Source: Microbacteriaceae bacterium
GTDB taxonomy: Bacteria; Actinomycetota; Actinomycetes; Actinomycetales; Microbacteriaceae
Assembly (NCBI GenBank): GCA_012511645.1
Contig: JAAZFP010000248.1
Coordinates: 1 to 5,499 of the forward strand
Direction of reading: 5' to 3'
Length of the DNA stretch: 5,499 bases
This document shows positions 1-4,692 of this stretch, piece by piece. The notes beneath the pieces are model-generated. The model was not told the origin of the DNA. It saw only the letters and a program-made list of their open reading frames with translations, and did no database searches. Both the position numbers and the translations under genes were made by a program. How positions within the stretch are numbered: position 1 is the stretch's first letter; each line of letters starts with the position of its first letter.

Positions 1-26
1 GCTGTGGTAATCCCAGCAATACCTAT

Positions 27-45
27 CCCCCCCCCCAAAAAAAAA
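27..45. repeat. C10-A9 homopolymer tract
   Basis: Ten C residues (27-36) are followed directly by nine A residues (37-45). Such a double homopolymer is unusual in GC-rich actinobacterial DNA and is a candidate for replication slippage or sequencing error in run length. Read on the minus strand, the nine T residues follow a GC-rich hairpin and could be a terminator U-tract. Confidence 0.85.
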
Positions 46-72
46 CGGTGCGCCGCACATCGTGCCCGCACC
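37..72 (-). terminator. Putative intrinsic terminator, minus strand
   Basis: On the minus strand GGTGCG (72-67) pairs with CGCACC (52-47). Inside it GCAC pairs with GTGC around a GAT loop, giving about 10 bp with a small internal loop. One G and then nine T residues (45-37) follow. This is the textbook shape of an intrinsic terminator for leftward transcription. No minus-strand gene is evident to its right, so what it would terminate is unclear. Confidence 0.5.
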
Positions 73-74
73 AC

Positions 75-120
75 GACCCCCTCTTCGTACCTGTGAGCGA
101 CGAGGGGGTCATTCTTTTCT
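75..120 (+). terminator. Rho-independent terminator, plus strand
   Basis: GACCCCCTC (75-83) pairs perfectly with GAGGGGGTC (102-110). After one mismatch, three to four more pairs (85-88 with 97-100) extend the stem. The T-rich tail ATTCTTTTCT follows at 111-120. It most likely ends a rightward transcript from a gene lying left of the window. Confidence 0.75.
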
Positions 121-247
121 CAGCCGCACGCCGCGTTTCCGTTCGCTCCGCACACCACGCCATCCCCTCTGAGAGAGCAATGCGCTACGCAAAGGCCAAG
201 TTGACCAGTGCTTTACGACACACCCGCCAGCCTGAACCTGCAAACCG

Positions 248-278
248 TTGATTCTCAGCAGTCACCGATAGGTTAAAT
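248..278 (+). promoter_or_regulatory. Possible promoter of the DUF3817 gene
   Basis: TTGATT (248-253) resembles a -35 box. It is followed by TAGGTT (269-274, spacer 15) and the overlapping TTAAAT (273-278, spacer 19). Neither spacing is ideal, so this is tentative. Transcription from here would give a leader of about 40 nt containing the hairpin at 287-303. Confidence 0.3.
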
Positions 279-286
279 GAGCGCCC

Positions 287-303
287 GATCCGGGTACCGG
301 GTC
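287..303 (+). other. Hairpin in the leader of the DUF3817 gene
   Basis: GATCCGG (287-293) pairs with CCGGGTC (297-303), including one G-T wobble, around a three-base loop. It lies 23 bp before the ATG and is not followed by a T run, so it is not an intrinsic terminator. It could stabilise the mRNA or be a chance KpnI-like palindrome in GC-rich DNA. Confidence 0.35.
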
Positions 304-325
304 ACTCACCCAACGAAAGAGAGCC

Positions 326-781
326 ATGTCTCCACGCCTGCTGTTTCGCACCTTCGCCACTGCTGAAGCGTTCACATGGGCCGGCCTCATTACTGCCCTC
401 ATCCTGCGGGCGACCGGCGTCACCGCTGCAGCCGTGCCGATCGCAGGAGGCCTGCATGGGTTCGTCTTTCTCACCTACTGCGTCGTGACGGTGTTCGTCT
501 GGGTGAATCAGCGATGGAAGCCGGGTCTCGGGTTGCTGGGCCTCGCGCTTGCCGTGGTGCCGTTTGCAACAGTGCCACTTGAGATTTCACTCGACAAGAA
601 GGGTCTGCTGAGCGGCCCATGGCGCTTGCGACCGGGCGGCGACGACCCACACGGGTTCTTCGAGCAACTGCAGGCCTGGGTGCTGCGCAAGCCGCTGCTC
701 GCAATTGCGATCGGTGTGGCTCTCGTGGTTGCCGCGTTTCTGACGTTGCTGTGGATCGGCCCGCCCGTCCCGAAGTCATAA
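326..781 (+). CDS. DUF3817-family integral membrane protein
   Basis: A 151-residue membrane protein of unknown function. Predicted membrane helices lie at about residues 9-28, 36-60, 67-87 and 123-145. The segment around residues 41-51 (GGLHGFVFLTY, with His44 in an HG pair) and the following WVNQRWKPG turn resemble the DUF3817 family, which is common in actinobacteria and usually has three helices in roughly 90-110 residues. This copy is longer: it carries a polar loop (about 88-118, rich in Gly, Asp and Arg) and a fourth hydrophobic helix at the C-terminus. The ATG at 326 is preceded by a purine-rich GAAAGAGAG, although close to the start. It stands alone between a leader hairpin and a hairpin downstream of its stop codon, so it is probably monocistronic. 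The family assignment is from motif memory; no enzymatic role can be inferred. Confidence 0.8.
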   Translation: MSPRLLFRTFATAEAFTWAGLITALILRATGVTAAAVPIAGGLHGFVFLTYCVVTVFVWVNQRWKPGLGLLGLALAVVPFATVPLEISLDKKGLLSGPWRLRPGGDDPHGFFEQLQAWVLRKPLLAIAIGVALVVAAFLTLLWIGPPVPKS

Positions 782-799
782 TCCAGCGGCACATCACAC

Positions 800-828
800 T
801 CACCGGCACTGCCGAGTTGGGCCGGTGA
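800..828 (+). terminator. Hairpin downstream of the DUF3817 gene
   Basis: TCACCGGC (800-807) is the perfect complement of GCCGGTGA (821-828), with a 13-base loop, starting 18 bp after the stop codon. There is no T-tract, which is common for actinobacterial terminators, so function is inferred from position and stem strength. Confidence 0.45.
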
Positions 829-946
829 TCCTCGCGACTTCCGCCCCCTCGCCGCTCGCGCTTATCGGGCTGAGCGACCACTCGCAACCCCCTCCCCTTC
901 GCCCGCCGCGTGCTCGTACGCTCGGGTGACACGAAGGGAGAGCACC

Positions 947-1333
947 ATGCACGTCTCAGATCACGAGCGCGACAACGAACACGGCACAACCAGCAACGAC
1001 AGCTTGGCAGAACCGCAGATTTCTGCCGACCACCCAACCGCTGTGGCCCCCGATTCTGTTGAAAAATCGGTGTATGACGAAGCTGCGTGGGCAGGGAAAC
1101 AGGGCCCCGATGCCGCATCACCGCCGACCGCAGCGATGAAGTCGCAACCCACCGAACCGTCAAGCAGTGCGGAACCTCGCGGATCCTCAGGTGAGGAGCT
1201 CGCCGAAGGATCAGATCTCGAACCAGATGAGGCCGCCGACGTGATGGAAACGCAGCGCGAGGCCGAGCGCATCAAAGACGCGAGGGATGACACGCAGGAT
1301 GAGGATCTGATCTCACTCGATGTGCCCGACTGA
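947..1333 (+). CDS. Short acidic, probably disordered protein (128 aa)
   Basis: I do not recognise this protein. The ATG at 947 is chosen because AGGGAG sits six bases upstream (935-940); an in-frame GTG at 926 lies upstream of that site and is unlikely. Of 128 residues, 33 are Asp or Glu against 9 Lys or Arg, and long stretches are Ser, Pro, Ala and Thr rich, so most of the chain should be disordered. One segment (about residues 93-120, containing ETQREAERIKDARDD) could form a charged helix. No signal peptide, membrane helix, cysteine or catalytic motif is present. It is the first of three short acidic genes on the same strand, with 135 bp to the next. A TANNNT-type element, TACGCT, at 917-922 could be its -10 box. 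Codon use matches its neighbours, supporting a real gene. Confidence 0.7.
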   Translation: MHVSDHERDNEHGTTSNDSLAEPQISADHPTAVAPDSVEKSVYDEAAWAGKQGPDAASPPTAAMKSQPTEPSSSAEPRGSSGEELAEGSDLEPDEAADVMETQREAERIKDARDDTQDEDLISLDVPD

Positions 1334-1468
1334 GCGTCGCCCGCCCGCTCACACGCTCACCGACCGAGCCGAGAGCCACTACCGGTTTCGCCTGCGGTGC
1401 GCAACCCCCTGGGACGAGCGACAGGCGCGGCCATACCGTGGAGTCTCACGATCGATTCAGGAGGAATC

Positions 1469-1642
1469 ATGACGAAACAGCACGACGATCAGTTGGAGCC
1501 CGAACCGGTGCTCGACGAACCGGTGCTCGACGGATCCGATGAGCACCCTGATGAGCAGATCGACCCGCGCGAGGGCATGAGCGACCCCGCACTGATTCGC
1601 GCCGTTGAGACGGGAAAAAGGACCGTCAACCCATACGGCTAG
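1469..1642 (+). CDS. Short acidic protein with PVLDE repeat (57 aa)
   Basis: An unrecognised 57-residue protein. The start at 1469 is set by a perfect AGGAGG (1459-1464) four bases upstream; the frame stays open further left but without any ribosome-binding site. The N-terminal half is very acidic and contains a two-copy PVLDE-type repeat encoded by a 15-bp tandem duplication. The C-terminal half is different: residues 37-57 (starting MSDPALIRAVETGK and ending TVNPYG) look like a short amphipathic helix plus a defined tail, and may be the conserved functional part. In total 15 residues are Asp or Glu against 5 Lys or Arg. No membrane helix or cysteine is present. It lies between two other short acidic genes and may share their role. 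A possible -10 element, TACCGT, is at 1434-1439. The strong ribosome-binding site makes translation likely. Confidence 0.75.
   Translation: MTKQHDDQLEPEPVLDEPVLDGSDEHPDEQIDPREGMSDPALIRAVETGKRTVNPYG
1501..1530 (+). repeat. Perfect 15-bp tandem duplication inside a gene
   Basis: The 15-base unit CGAACCGGTGCTCGA occurs twice with no gap (1501-1515 and 1516-1530), and two further bases match before divergence. The length is a multiple of three, so it adds five residues (PVLDE-type) without shifting frame. Confidence 0.95.
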
Positions 1643-1663
1643 GGATCGGTTTCCCCGACCGTA
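1634..1663 (+). terminator. Weak hairpin at the end of the 57-aa gene
   Basis: TACGG (1634-1638) pairs with CCGTA (1659-1663), and inside it GGGA (1642-1645) pairs with TCCC (1652-1655), separated by a symmetric internal loop. The stem overlaps the stop codon and is followed by no T-tract. It may attenuate read-through into, or protect the RNA upstream of, the next short gene. Confidence 0.3.
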
Positions 1664-1691
1664 CCCACTCATTGAGAGATAGGAGCACATG

Positions 1692-1868
1692 ATGACCGAC
1701 GCGAAGCACGCAGCCGACGACGACCTCACGCGGGTGCCAGATGAGGCACCAGTTGATGTCGCCGAGCGGCCCGGCAATACGAACACTTCACATCAACACG
1801 ATGATGAGCTCGCAGATGAATGGGGCGAGGAATCGTTTCCCGGGAGTGATCCACCGGCCCACTACTGA
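1692..1868 (+). CDS. Short acidic protein ending in SFPGSDPPA motif (58 aa)
   Basis: A 58-residue protein. Two ATG codons are adjacent (1689 and 1692); the second is preferred because AGGAG (1681-1685) lies six bases from it and only three from the first. Using 1689 would add one Met. The chain is acidic (16 Asp or Glu, 3 Lys or Arg), hydrophilic and His/Asp rich in the middle. Its C-terminus reads EESFPGSDPPAHY, close to the ESFPASDPPA-type ending that I recall in many short bacterial hypothetical proteins; its function is not known to me. The DELADEWGEES segment just before it may form a short helix. It is the last of three tandem short acidic genes, 49 bp after the previous one, and ends 32 bp from the convergent tdk stop codon. 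The recognisable C-terminal motif and the good ribosome-binding site make this a real gene. Confidence 0.75.
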   Translation: MTDAKHAADDDLTRVPDEAPVDVAERPGNTNTSHQHDDELADEWGEESFPGSDPPAHY

Positions 1869-1888
1869 CCTACCGGCACGCAGCACAC

Positions 1889-1933
1889 CGATCCCTGGGC
1901 TCACCGTTCCTCGAGCGAAGAGCCCTGGGATCG
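1889..1933. terminator. Shared hairpin between convergent genes
   Basis: CGATCCCTGGGCTC (1889-1902) pairs with GAGCCCTGGGATCG (1920-1933) with a single T-T mismatch, giving a 14-bp stem and a 17-base loop. It overlaps the last codons and stop of tdk and lies 20 bp after the stop of the short acidic gene, so it can serve both strands. Neither side has a T-tract, so it would be the U-less type frequent in high-GC bacteria. Confidence 0.6.
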
Positions 1934-2512
1934 CCGTGTTGAGGCGCCTTCGGCCTCGCCCCGATAGCGCTGATGGCAGGCGGCGCAGACCGGTTCATAC
2001 TCGACCGTGGTGCCGTCGTCGATCGCCACCTGGTTGCCGTCAAACACGGGCCTACCGCCGATTCGGCGCAGATTCATGGTCGCCTTCGACCCGCACGGGC
2101 AGAGCGTACGAATCTCTTCAATTTCGTGGGCCACACACAGCAACCGCTCCGCGCCTGGAAAATTGTCGCCGCGAAAGTCCGTGCGCAACCCATAGGCAAT
2201 CACGGTCACCCCGACCCGCACCGCAACATCGAGCAACTCATTCGCTTGCCGATGCGAGAGAAACTGCGCCTCGTCGACGAGAATCACCGCAAGCTCTGGG
2301 GTCACCGGCAGCGGTTCGCCGTCGGCCCACAGAAAATCTGCTGACCGTTCAACTCCGAGGCGCGACACCACCCGGTCACCACCTTTGTGGTCGACGGCGG
2401 GCTTGACGATCATCAGTTGCTTGTTCAGCGACTCATAGTTGTGGGCCACCTGCAGCAGCGCGGTGCTCTTGCCCGCATTCATCGCCGCGTATCGAAAGTG
2501 CAATTTCGCCAT
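1901..2512 (-). CDS. tdk: Thymidine kinase
   Basis: A 203-residue type II (TK1-like) thymidine kinase, which phosphorylates thymidine to dTMP with ATP in the cytoplasmic pyrimidine salvage pathway. The P-loop is at residues 8-17 (YAAMNAGKST), as in the E. coli enzyme. The DEAQF motif at 80-84 supplies the Mg-binding Asp and the catalytic-base Glu81. A structural zinc site is visible as Cys138/Cys140 and Cys176/Cys179. The lasso-loop and substrate region includes YGLRTDFRG (107-115) and the typical KATMNLR segment. Residues after about 185 form a polar tail rich in Ser, Arg and Glu beyond the usual fold. The ATG at 2512 gives the family's normal N-terminus (MAKLHFRYAAMNAGKS); the frame is open far upstream but that part is antisense to lysR. 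No Shine-Dalgarno is present, and a -10 box sits six bases upstream, suggesting a leaderless mRNA. It diverges from the LysR gene. Confidence 0.96.
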   Translation of the reverse strand: MAKLHFRYAAMNAGKSTALLQVAHNYESLNKQLMIVKPAVDHKGGDRVVSRLGVERSADFLWADGEPLPVTPELAVILVDEAQFLSHRQANELLDVAVRVGVTVIAYGLRTDFRGDNFPGAERLLCVAHEIEEIRTLCPCGSKATMNLRRIGGRPVFDGNQVAIDDGTTVEYEPVCAACHQRYRGEAEGASTRRSQGSSLEER

Positions 2513-2518
2513 GAGCCG

Positions 2519-2524
2519 ATTGTA
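2519..2524 (-). promoter_or_regulatory. -10 box of tdk, leaderless
   Basis: On the minus strand TACAAT ends six bases before the tdk ATG (2512), so transcription should start at or next to the A of the start codon. There is no purine-rich ribosome-binding site. A recognisable -35 box at 16-18 bp is missing; the best TTGACC (minus strand, 2554-2549) is 24 bp away. Confidence 0.5.
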
Positions 2525-2531
2525 GTGAAGG

Positions 2532-2537
2532 TACGCT
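2532..2537 (+). promoter_or_regulatory. -10 box of the LysR gene, leaderless
   Basis: TACGCT fits the TANNNT pattern and ends six bases before the ATG at 2544, again predicting a leaderless mRNA. There is no Shine-Dalgarno sequence. The box lies only 7 bp from the oppositely directed tdk -10 box, so the two promoters probably exclude each other. Confidence 0.4.
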
Positions 2538-2543
2538 TCTTGC

Positions 2544-3452
2544 ATGGAGGTCAATCGGGCGCGCGCGTTTCTCGCAGTCGCAGAAGAGTTGCACTTTGGG
2601 CGCGCGGCCGAGCGCCTCCACATTGCCCAACCTCCGCTCAGCCGCATGATCCGAGCCCTCGAAACCGACCTCGGCGCTGAGCTGTTTGTTCGCTCGTCCA
2701 GGGGAGTCGCCCTGACCGCCGTGGGTGAGGCGCTCGTTGAGCCCGCTCGTGAACTCGTCATGCAGTCAGAGCGCATTGCCCCGCTCGTGCAGCGTGTGCA
2801 GCGCGGCGAGACGGGTCTGGTGCGGCTCGGGTTTTCGGGAGCCTCAGTGAACTCCATTGTGAGCGCACTCGCCCGCGAGTCGCGTCGGGTGAGACCAGAT
2901 CTGACGGTCGCGCTGCAGGGAGCGCAGCTCTCCCAGCCGGGCCTCGAGCAGCTCATGACGGGCGCACTCGATGCCATCGTCGGCCGCTGGGATGTGCTGC
3001 CACCTGAGGTTGACAGCGTCGTGCTCGCCCGAGAGCAGCTCGTGCTGGCATTGCCAGAGGCGCATCCACTCACAGCAGCAACGGCTGTTTCGGCGGCAGA
3101 CGTCGCAGGCGAATCATGGATCGTGTTGCCGGGCGGCCGCGGCGCAACACTCTCGAACCGATTGCATGAGCTTGCCCGGCGCGGCAGCTTTGTGCCACGA
3201 ATTGTTGAAACGGCAGCTGACTCGGCTACCCAACTGCTCATGGTCGATACCGGCATCGGAGTTGCGCTGACGTTTTCGAGCGTGAGCGCCAATGTTCCGG
3301 TGCACTCGGTCGCGTTTCGCGAATTTGATCCGAGTCTCGGCGATGTCGAGGTTCGCCTGGCCTGGCGTCGTGCGGGTGTCACCCCAGCACTGTCAACCCT
3401 CATCGACATCGCGGGGAAGCTCTCGCTCGCATCACTTGCTGAGGTTCCGTAA
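2544..3452 (+). CDS. LysR-type regulator, probable glutarate-responsive activator
   Basis: A 302-residue LysR-family transcription factor. The N-terminal winged helix-turn-helix covers about residues 1-60 (FLAVAEELHFGRAAERLHIAQPP, recognition helix near 28-40), followed by the linker helix (about 61-88) and the periplasmic-binding-protein-like effector domain (about 90-292). The start at 2544 gives the standard LysR beginning and normal family length. The gene lies directly upstream of a CoA-transferase and glutaryl-CoA dehydrogenase on the same strand. In Pseudomonas a LysR regulator, GcdR, controls the equivalent gcdH and gcdG genes, so an inducer such as glutarate is inferred here. Its likely operator is the inverted repeat 14 bp after its own stop codon. 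Unlike the classic arrangement it is not divergent from its target. It diverges instead from tdk, with start codons 31 bp apart. Family certain; effector inferred. Confidence 0.93.
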   Translation: MEVNRARAFLAVAEELHFGRAAERLHIAQPPLSRMIRALETDLGAELFVRSSRGVALTAVGEALVEPARELVMQSERIAPLVQRVQRGETGLVRLGFSGASVNSIVSALARESRRVRPDLTVALQGAQLSQPGLEQLMTGALDAIVGRWDVLPPEVDSVVLAREQLVLALPEAHPLTAATAVSAADVAGESWIVLPGGRGATLSNRLHELARRGSFVPRIVETAADSATQLLMVDTGIGVALTFSSVSANVPVHSVAFREFDPSLGDVEVRLAWRRAGVTPALSTLIDIAGKLSLASLAEVP

Positions 3453-3465
3453 CCGCAACCAACCT

Positions 3466-3486
3466 TCGATACCTTCAAGGTATCGA
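3466..3486 (+). promoter_or_regulatory. LysR operator: perfect inverted repeat of T-N11-A type
   Basis: The 10-bp arms TCGATACCTT (3466-3475) and AAGGTATCGA (3477-3486) are perfectly complementary around a single C. Inside lies ATAC-N7-GTAT, the classical LysR T-N11-A box. The centre (3476) is exactly 65 bp before the GTG of the CoA-transferase. The stem has only moderate GC and no T-tract, so it fits an operator better than a terminator of the lysR gene. Confidence 0.7.
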
Positions 3487-3496
3487 TACTGCGCGA

Positions 3497-3513
3497 GTTC
3501 GGTACTTCCAAAC
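3497..3513 (+). promoter_or_regulatory. Possible second LysR half-site near -35
   Basis: GTT (3497-3499) and AAC (3511-3513) flank 11 bases, another T-N11-A pattern, centred 36 bp before the GTG. LysR activators commonly bind a second, weaker site in this position. The match is short and could be chance. Confidence 0.25.
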
Positions 3514-3528
3514 ATCACCCGCCTTCGA

Positions 3529-3534
3529 GAGACT
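3529..3534 (+). promoter_or_regulatory. Possible -10 element of the CoA-transferase operon
   Basis: GAGACT carries the key A at position 2 and T at position 6, and ends six bases before the GTG at 3541. TTCCAA (3506-3511) is a weak -35 at 17 bp. A weak promoter with poor boxes fits one that depends on an activator. AGAGG just before GTG is too close to be a good ribosome-binding site, so a leaderless mRNA is the simpler reading. Confidence 0.35.
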
Positions 3535-3540
3535 AGAGGC

Positions 3541-4692
3541 GTGACCCTTCCACTTGATGGCCTCATTGTCGCCGACTTCAGTCGGGTACTCGCTGGTCCC
3601 TACGCAACCACGATGCTCGCCGACCTCGGCGCCCGAGTGATCAAAGTTGAACGACCGGGATCCGGTGATGACACTCGCTCGTGGGGGCCACCCTGGACCG
3701 ACAACACCGCCTCATACTTCGAAAGCGCGAATCGCAATAAAGAATCTGTCGGGCTCGATCTCGGTAACGCCGACGACCTCGTGCTCGCACGCGAGTTGGC
3801 GCACCGAGCGGATGTGTTCGTTGAGAACTTTCGCCCGGGCGCACTCGGCAAGTTCGGGCTCGATTATGAGAGCGTGCAGCGCGCGAACCCCGGCATCGTC
3901 TACTGCTCCATCAGCGGCTTTGGATCGGGCGGCGGCGCACACCTGCCCGGCTATGACTTCTTGGTGCAAGCCGTCGGAGGTCTCATGTCGATCACCGGCG
4001 ACCCCGACGCCGCAGGTGGCACGCCAATGAAGTCTGGCGTTGCCCTCGTTGACGTGCTCACCGGCAAGGACGCAACCATCGGTACGCTTGCGGCACTGCA
4101 CGCGAGGCACACCACCGGGCGCGGTCAACACGTCGAGGTCAACCTCCTGTCGAGCTTGCTCGCGTCGCTCGTCAATCAGGCATCAGGCTACCTGGCGACG
4201 GGTAACGCCCCCGGCCGACTCGGCAACGCGCACCCATCAATCGCTCCGTACGAGCTGCTTCCCGCGGGCGACGGACCACTTGCCATCGCGTGCGGCAACG
4301 ACGGACAGTTTCGCAAGCTCGCGTCGGTGCTCGGCAACGAATCACTCGCCGATGATCCACGCTTCGCGACCAACGCTGCGCGAGTGCAGCACCGACCCGC
4401 GCTTGCCGAAGCACTCGGCGCACTGCTCGCAGCCGAACCGGCCGAACGCTGGGTCGAACAGCTCCTGGCCGCGGGGGTTCCCGCCGGCAGCGTTGGCAGT
4501 ATCGCAGACGGCTTCGCGCTTGCCGAGCGTCTCGGCCTTGAGCCGCTCATTGACGTCGGCGAAGGCAGGCCCGCGCAGGTTCGCCACCCCATCAGCTATT
4601 CAGACACCCCAGTCACCACATACGTCGCACCACCGCGACTCGCAGAACACGACCAACGCATCCGCGATTGGCTGCAACAGGAGGAATCATGA
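3541..4692 (+). CDS. Family III (CaiB/BaiF) CoA-transferase, probable glutarate CoA-transferase
   Basis: A 383-residue family III CoA-transferase. Recognisable parts are the N-terminal LxVADFSRVLAGPYATMLADLGA-type motif (8-31), VIKVERPGSGDDTR (33-46), ENFRPG (95-100), the GYDFLVQA segment (137-144), and the block GVALVDVLTGKDATIGTLAALHAR. In that block Asp171 corresponds to the catalytic aspartate that forms the acyl anhydride and CoA thioester in formyl-CoA transferase. It should move CoA from a donor such as succinyl-CoA to glutarate, producing glutaryl-CoA. The substrate is inferred from the directly following gcdH, whose start codon overlaps this stop by 4 bp, matching the gcdG-gcdH pairing of Pseudomonas and the human glutarate CoA-transferase SUGCT. 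GTG at 3541 is chosen because the conserved N-terminus begins just after it; the open frame further left lies inside lysR. A LysR operator lies upstream. Confidence 0.92.
   Translation: MTLPLDGLIVADFSRVLAGPYATTMLADLGARVIKVERPGSGDDTRSWGPPWTDNTASYFESANRNKESVGLDLGNADDLVLARELAHRADVFVENFRPGALGKFGLDYESVQRANPGIVYCSISGFGSGGGAHLPGYDFLVQAVGGLMSITGDPDAAGGTPMKSGVALVDVLTGKDATIGTLAALHARHTTGRGQHVEVNLLSSLLASLVNQASGYLATGNAPGRLGNAHPSIAPYELLPAGDGPLAIACGNDGQFRKLASVLGNESLADDPRFATNAARVQHRPALAEALGALLAAEPAERWVEQLLAAGVPAGSVGSIADGFALAERLGLEPLIDVGEGRPAQVRHPISYSDTPVTTYVAPPRLAEHDQRIRDWLQQEES

Larger units (their letters stand above)
1..325. other. Non-coding left-edge region with terminators and a leader
   Basis: I find no supportable protein-coding gene here. 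It contains a C10/A9 homopolymer run (27-45), two hairpins followed by T-rich tails in opposite directions (47-72 and 75-110), about 150 bases with no recognisable structure, and then the promoter and leader region of the DUF3817 gene. The reading frame open from 48 to 251 runs straight through the terminator hairpin and has no ribosome-binding site, so I do not call it. No tRNA cloverleaf or rRNA segment is recognisable. Confidence 0.6.

Noticed and set aside
48..251. Open frame of 67 codons starting with GTG on the plus strand
   Set aside because: It runs through the strong terminator hairpin at 75-110, has no ribosome-binding site and shows no recognisable protein character.
926..946. Earlier GTG start for the 128-aa acidic protein
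   Set aside because: The AGGGAG ribosome-binding site lies inside this extension and points to the ATG at 947.
471..1163. 230-codon minus-strand open frame
   Set aside because: It is antisense to the DUF3817 gene and the first acidic gene, its translation is Arg/Pro-rich and typical of shadow frames.
1331..1359. TGAGCG/CGCTCA inverted repeat at the end of the 128-aa gene
   Set aside because: Only six base pairs around a 17-base loop with competing pairings; too weak to call a terminator.
1397..1468. Earlier start for the 57-aa protein
   Set aside because: The perfect AGGAGG four bases before 1469 decides the start; the extension is GC-rich spacer-like sequence.
1741..2406. 221-codon plus-strand open frame across tdk
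   Set aside because: It overlaps the third acidic gene and the antisense of tdk; composition is Arg/Pro-rich with no motif.
3466..3486. Inverted repeat as an intrinsic terminator of lysR
   Set aside because: The spacer is one base, GC content is moderate and no T-tract follows; spacing to the next gene and the T-N11-A box fit an operator.
2513..3511. Long upstream extension of the tdk reading frame on the minus strand
   Set aside because: It is entirely antisense to the LysR gene, a normal side effect of GC-rich codon use; the known thymidine kinase N-terminus begins at 2512.
3292..3540. In-frame N-terminal extension of the CoA-transferase
   Set aside because: It overlaps the end of lysR and the operator, and the conserved enzyme sequence begins right after the GTG at 3541.
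4678..4692. Fifteen bases CAGGAGGAATCATGA identical to 1458-1472
   Set aside because: Both are optimal ribosome-binding site plus start codon contexts; the match is explained by shared function rather than a mobile repeat.
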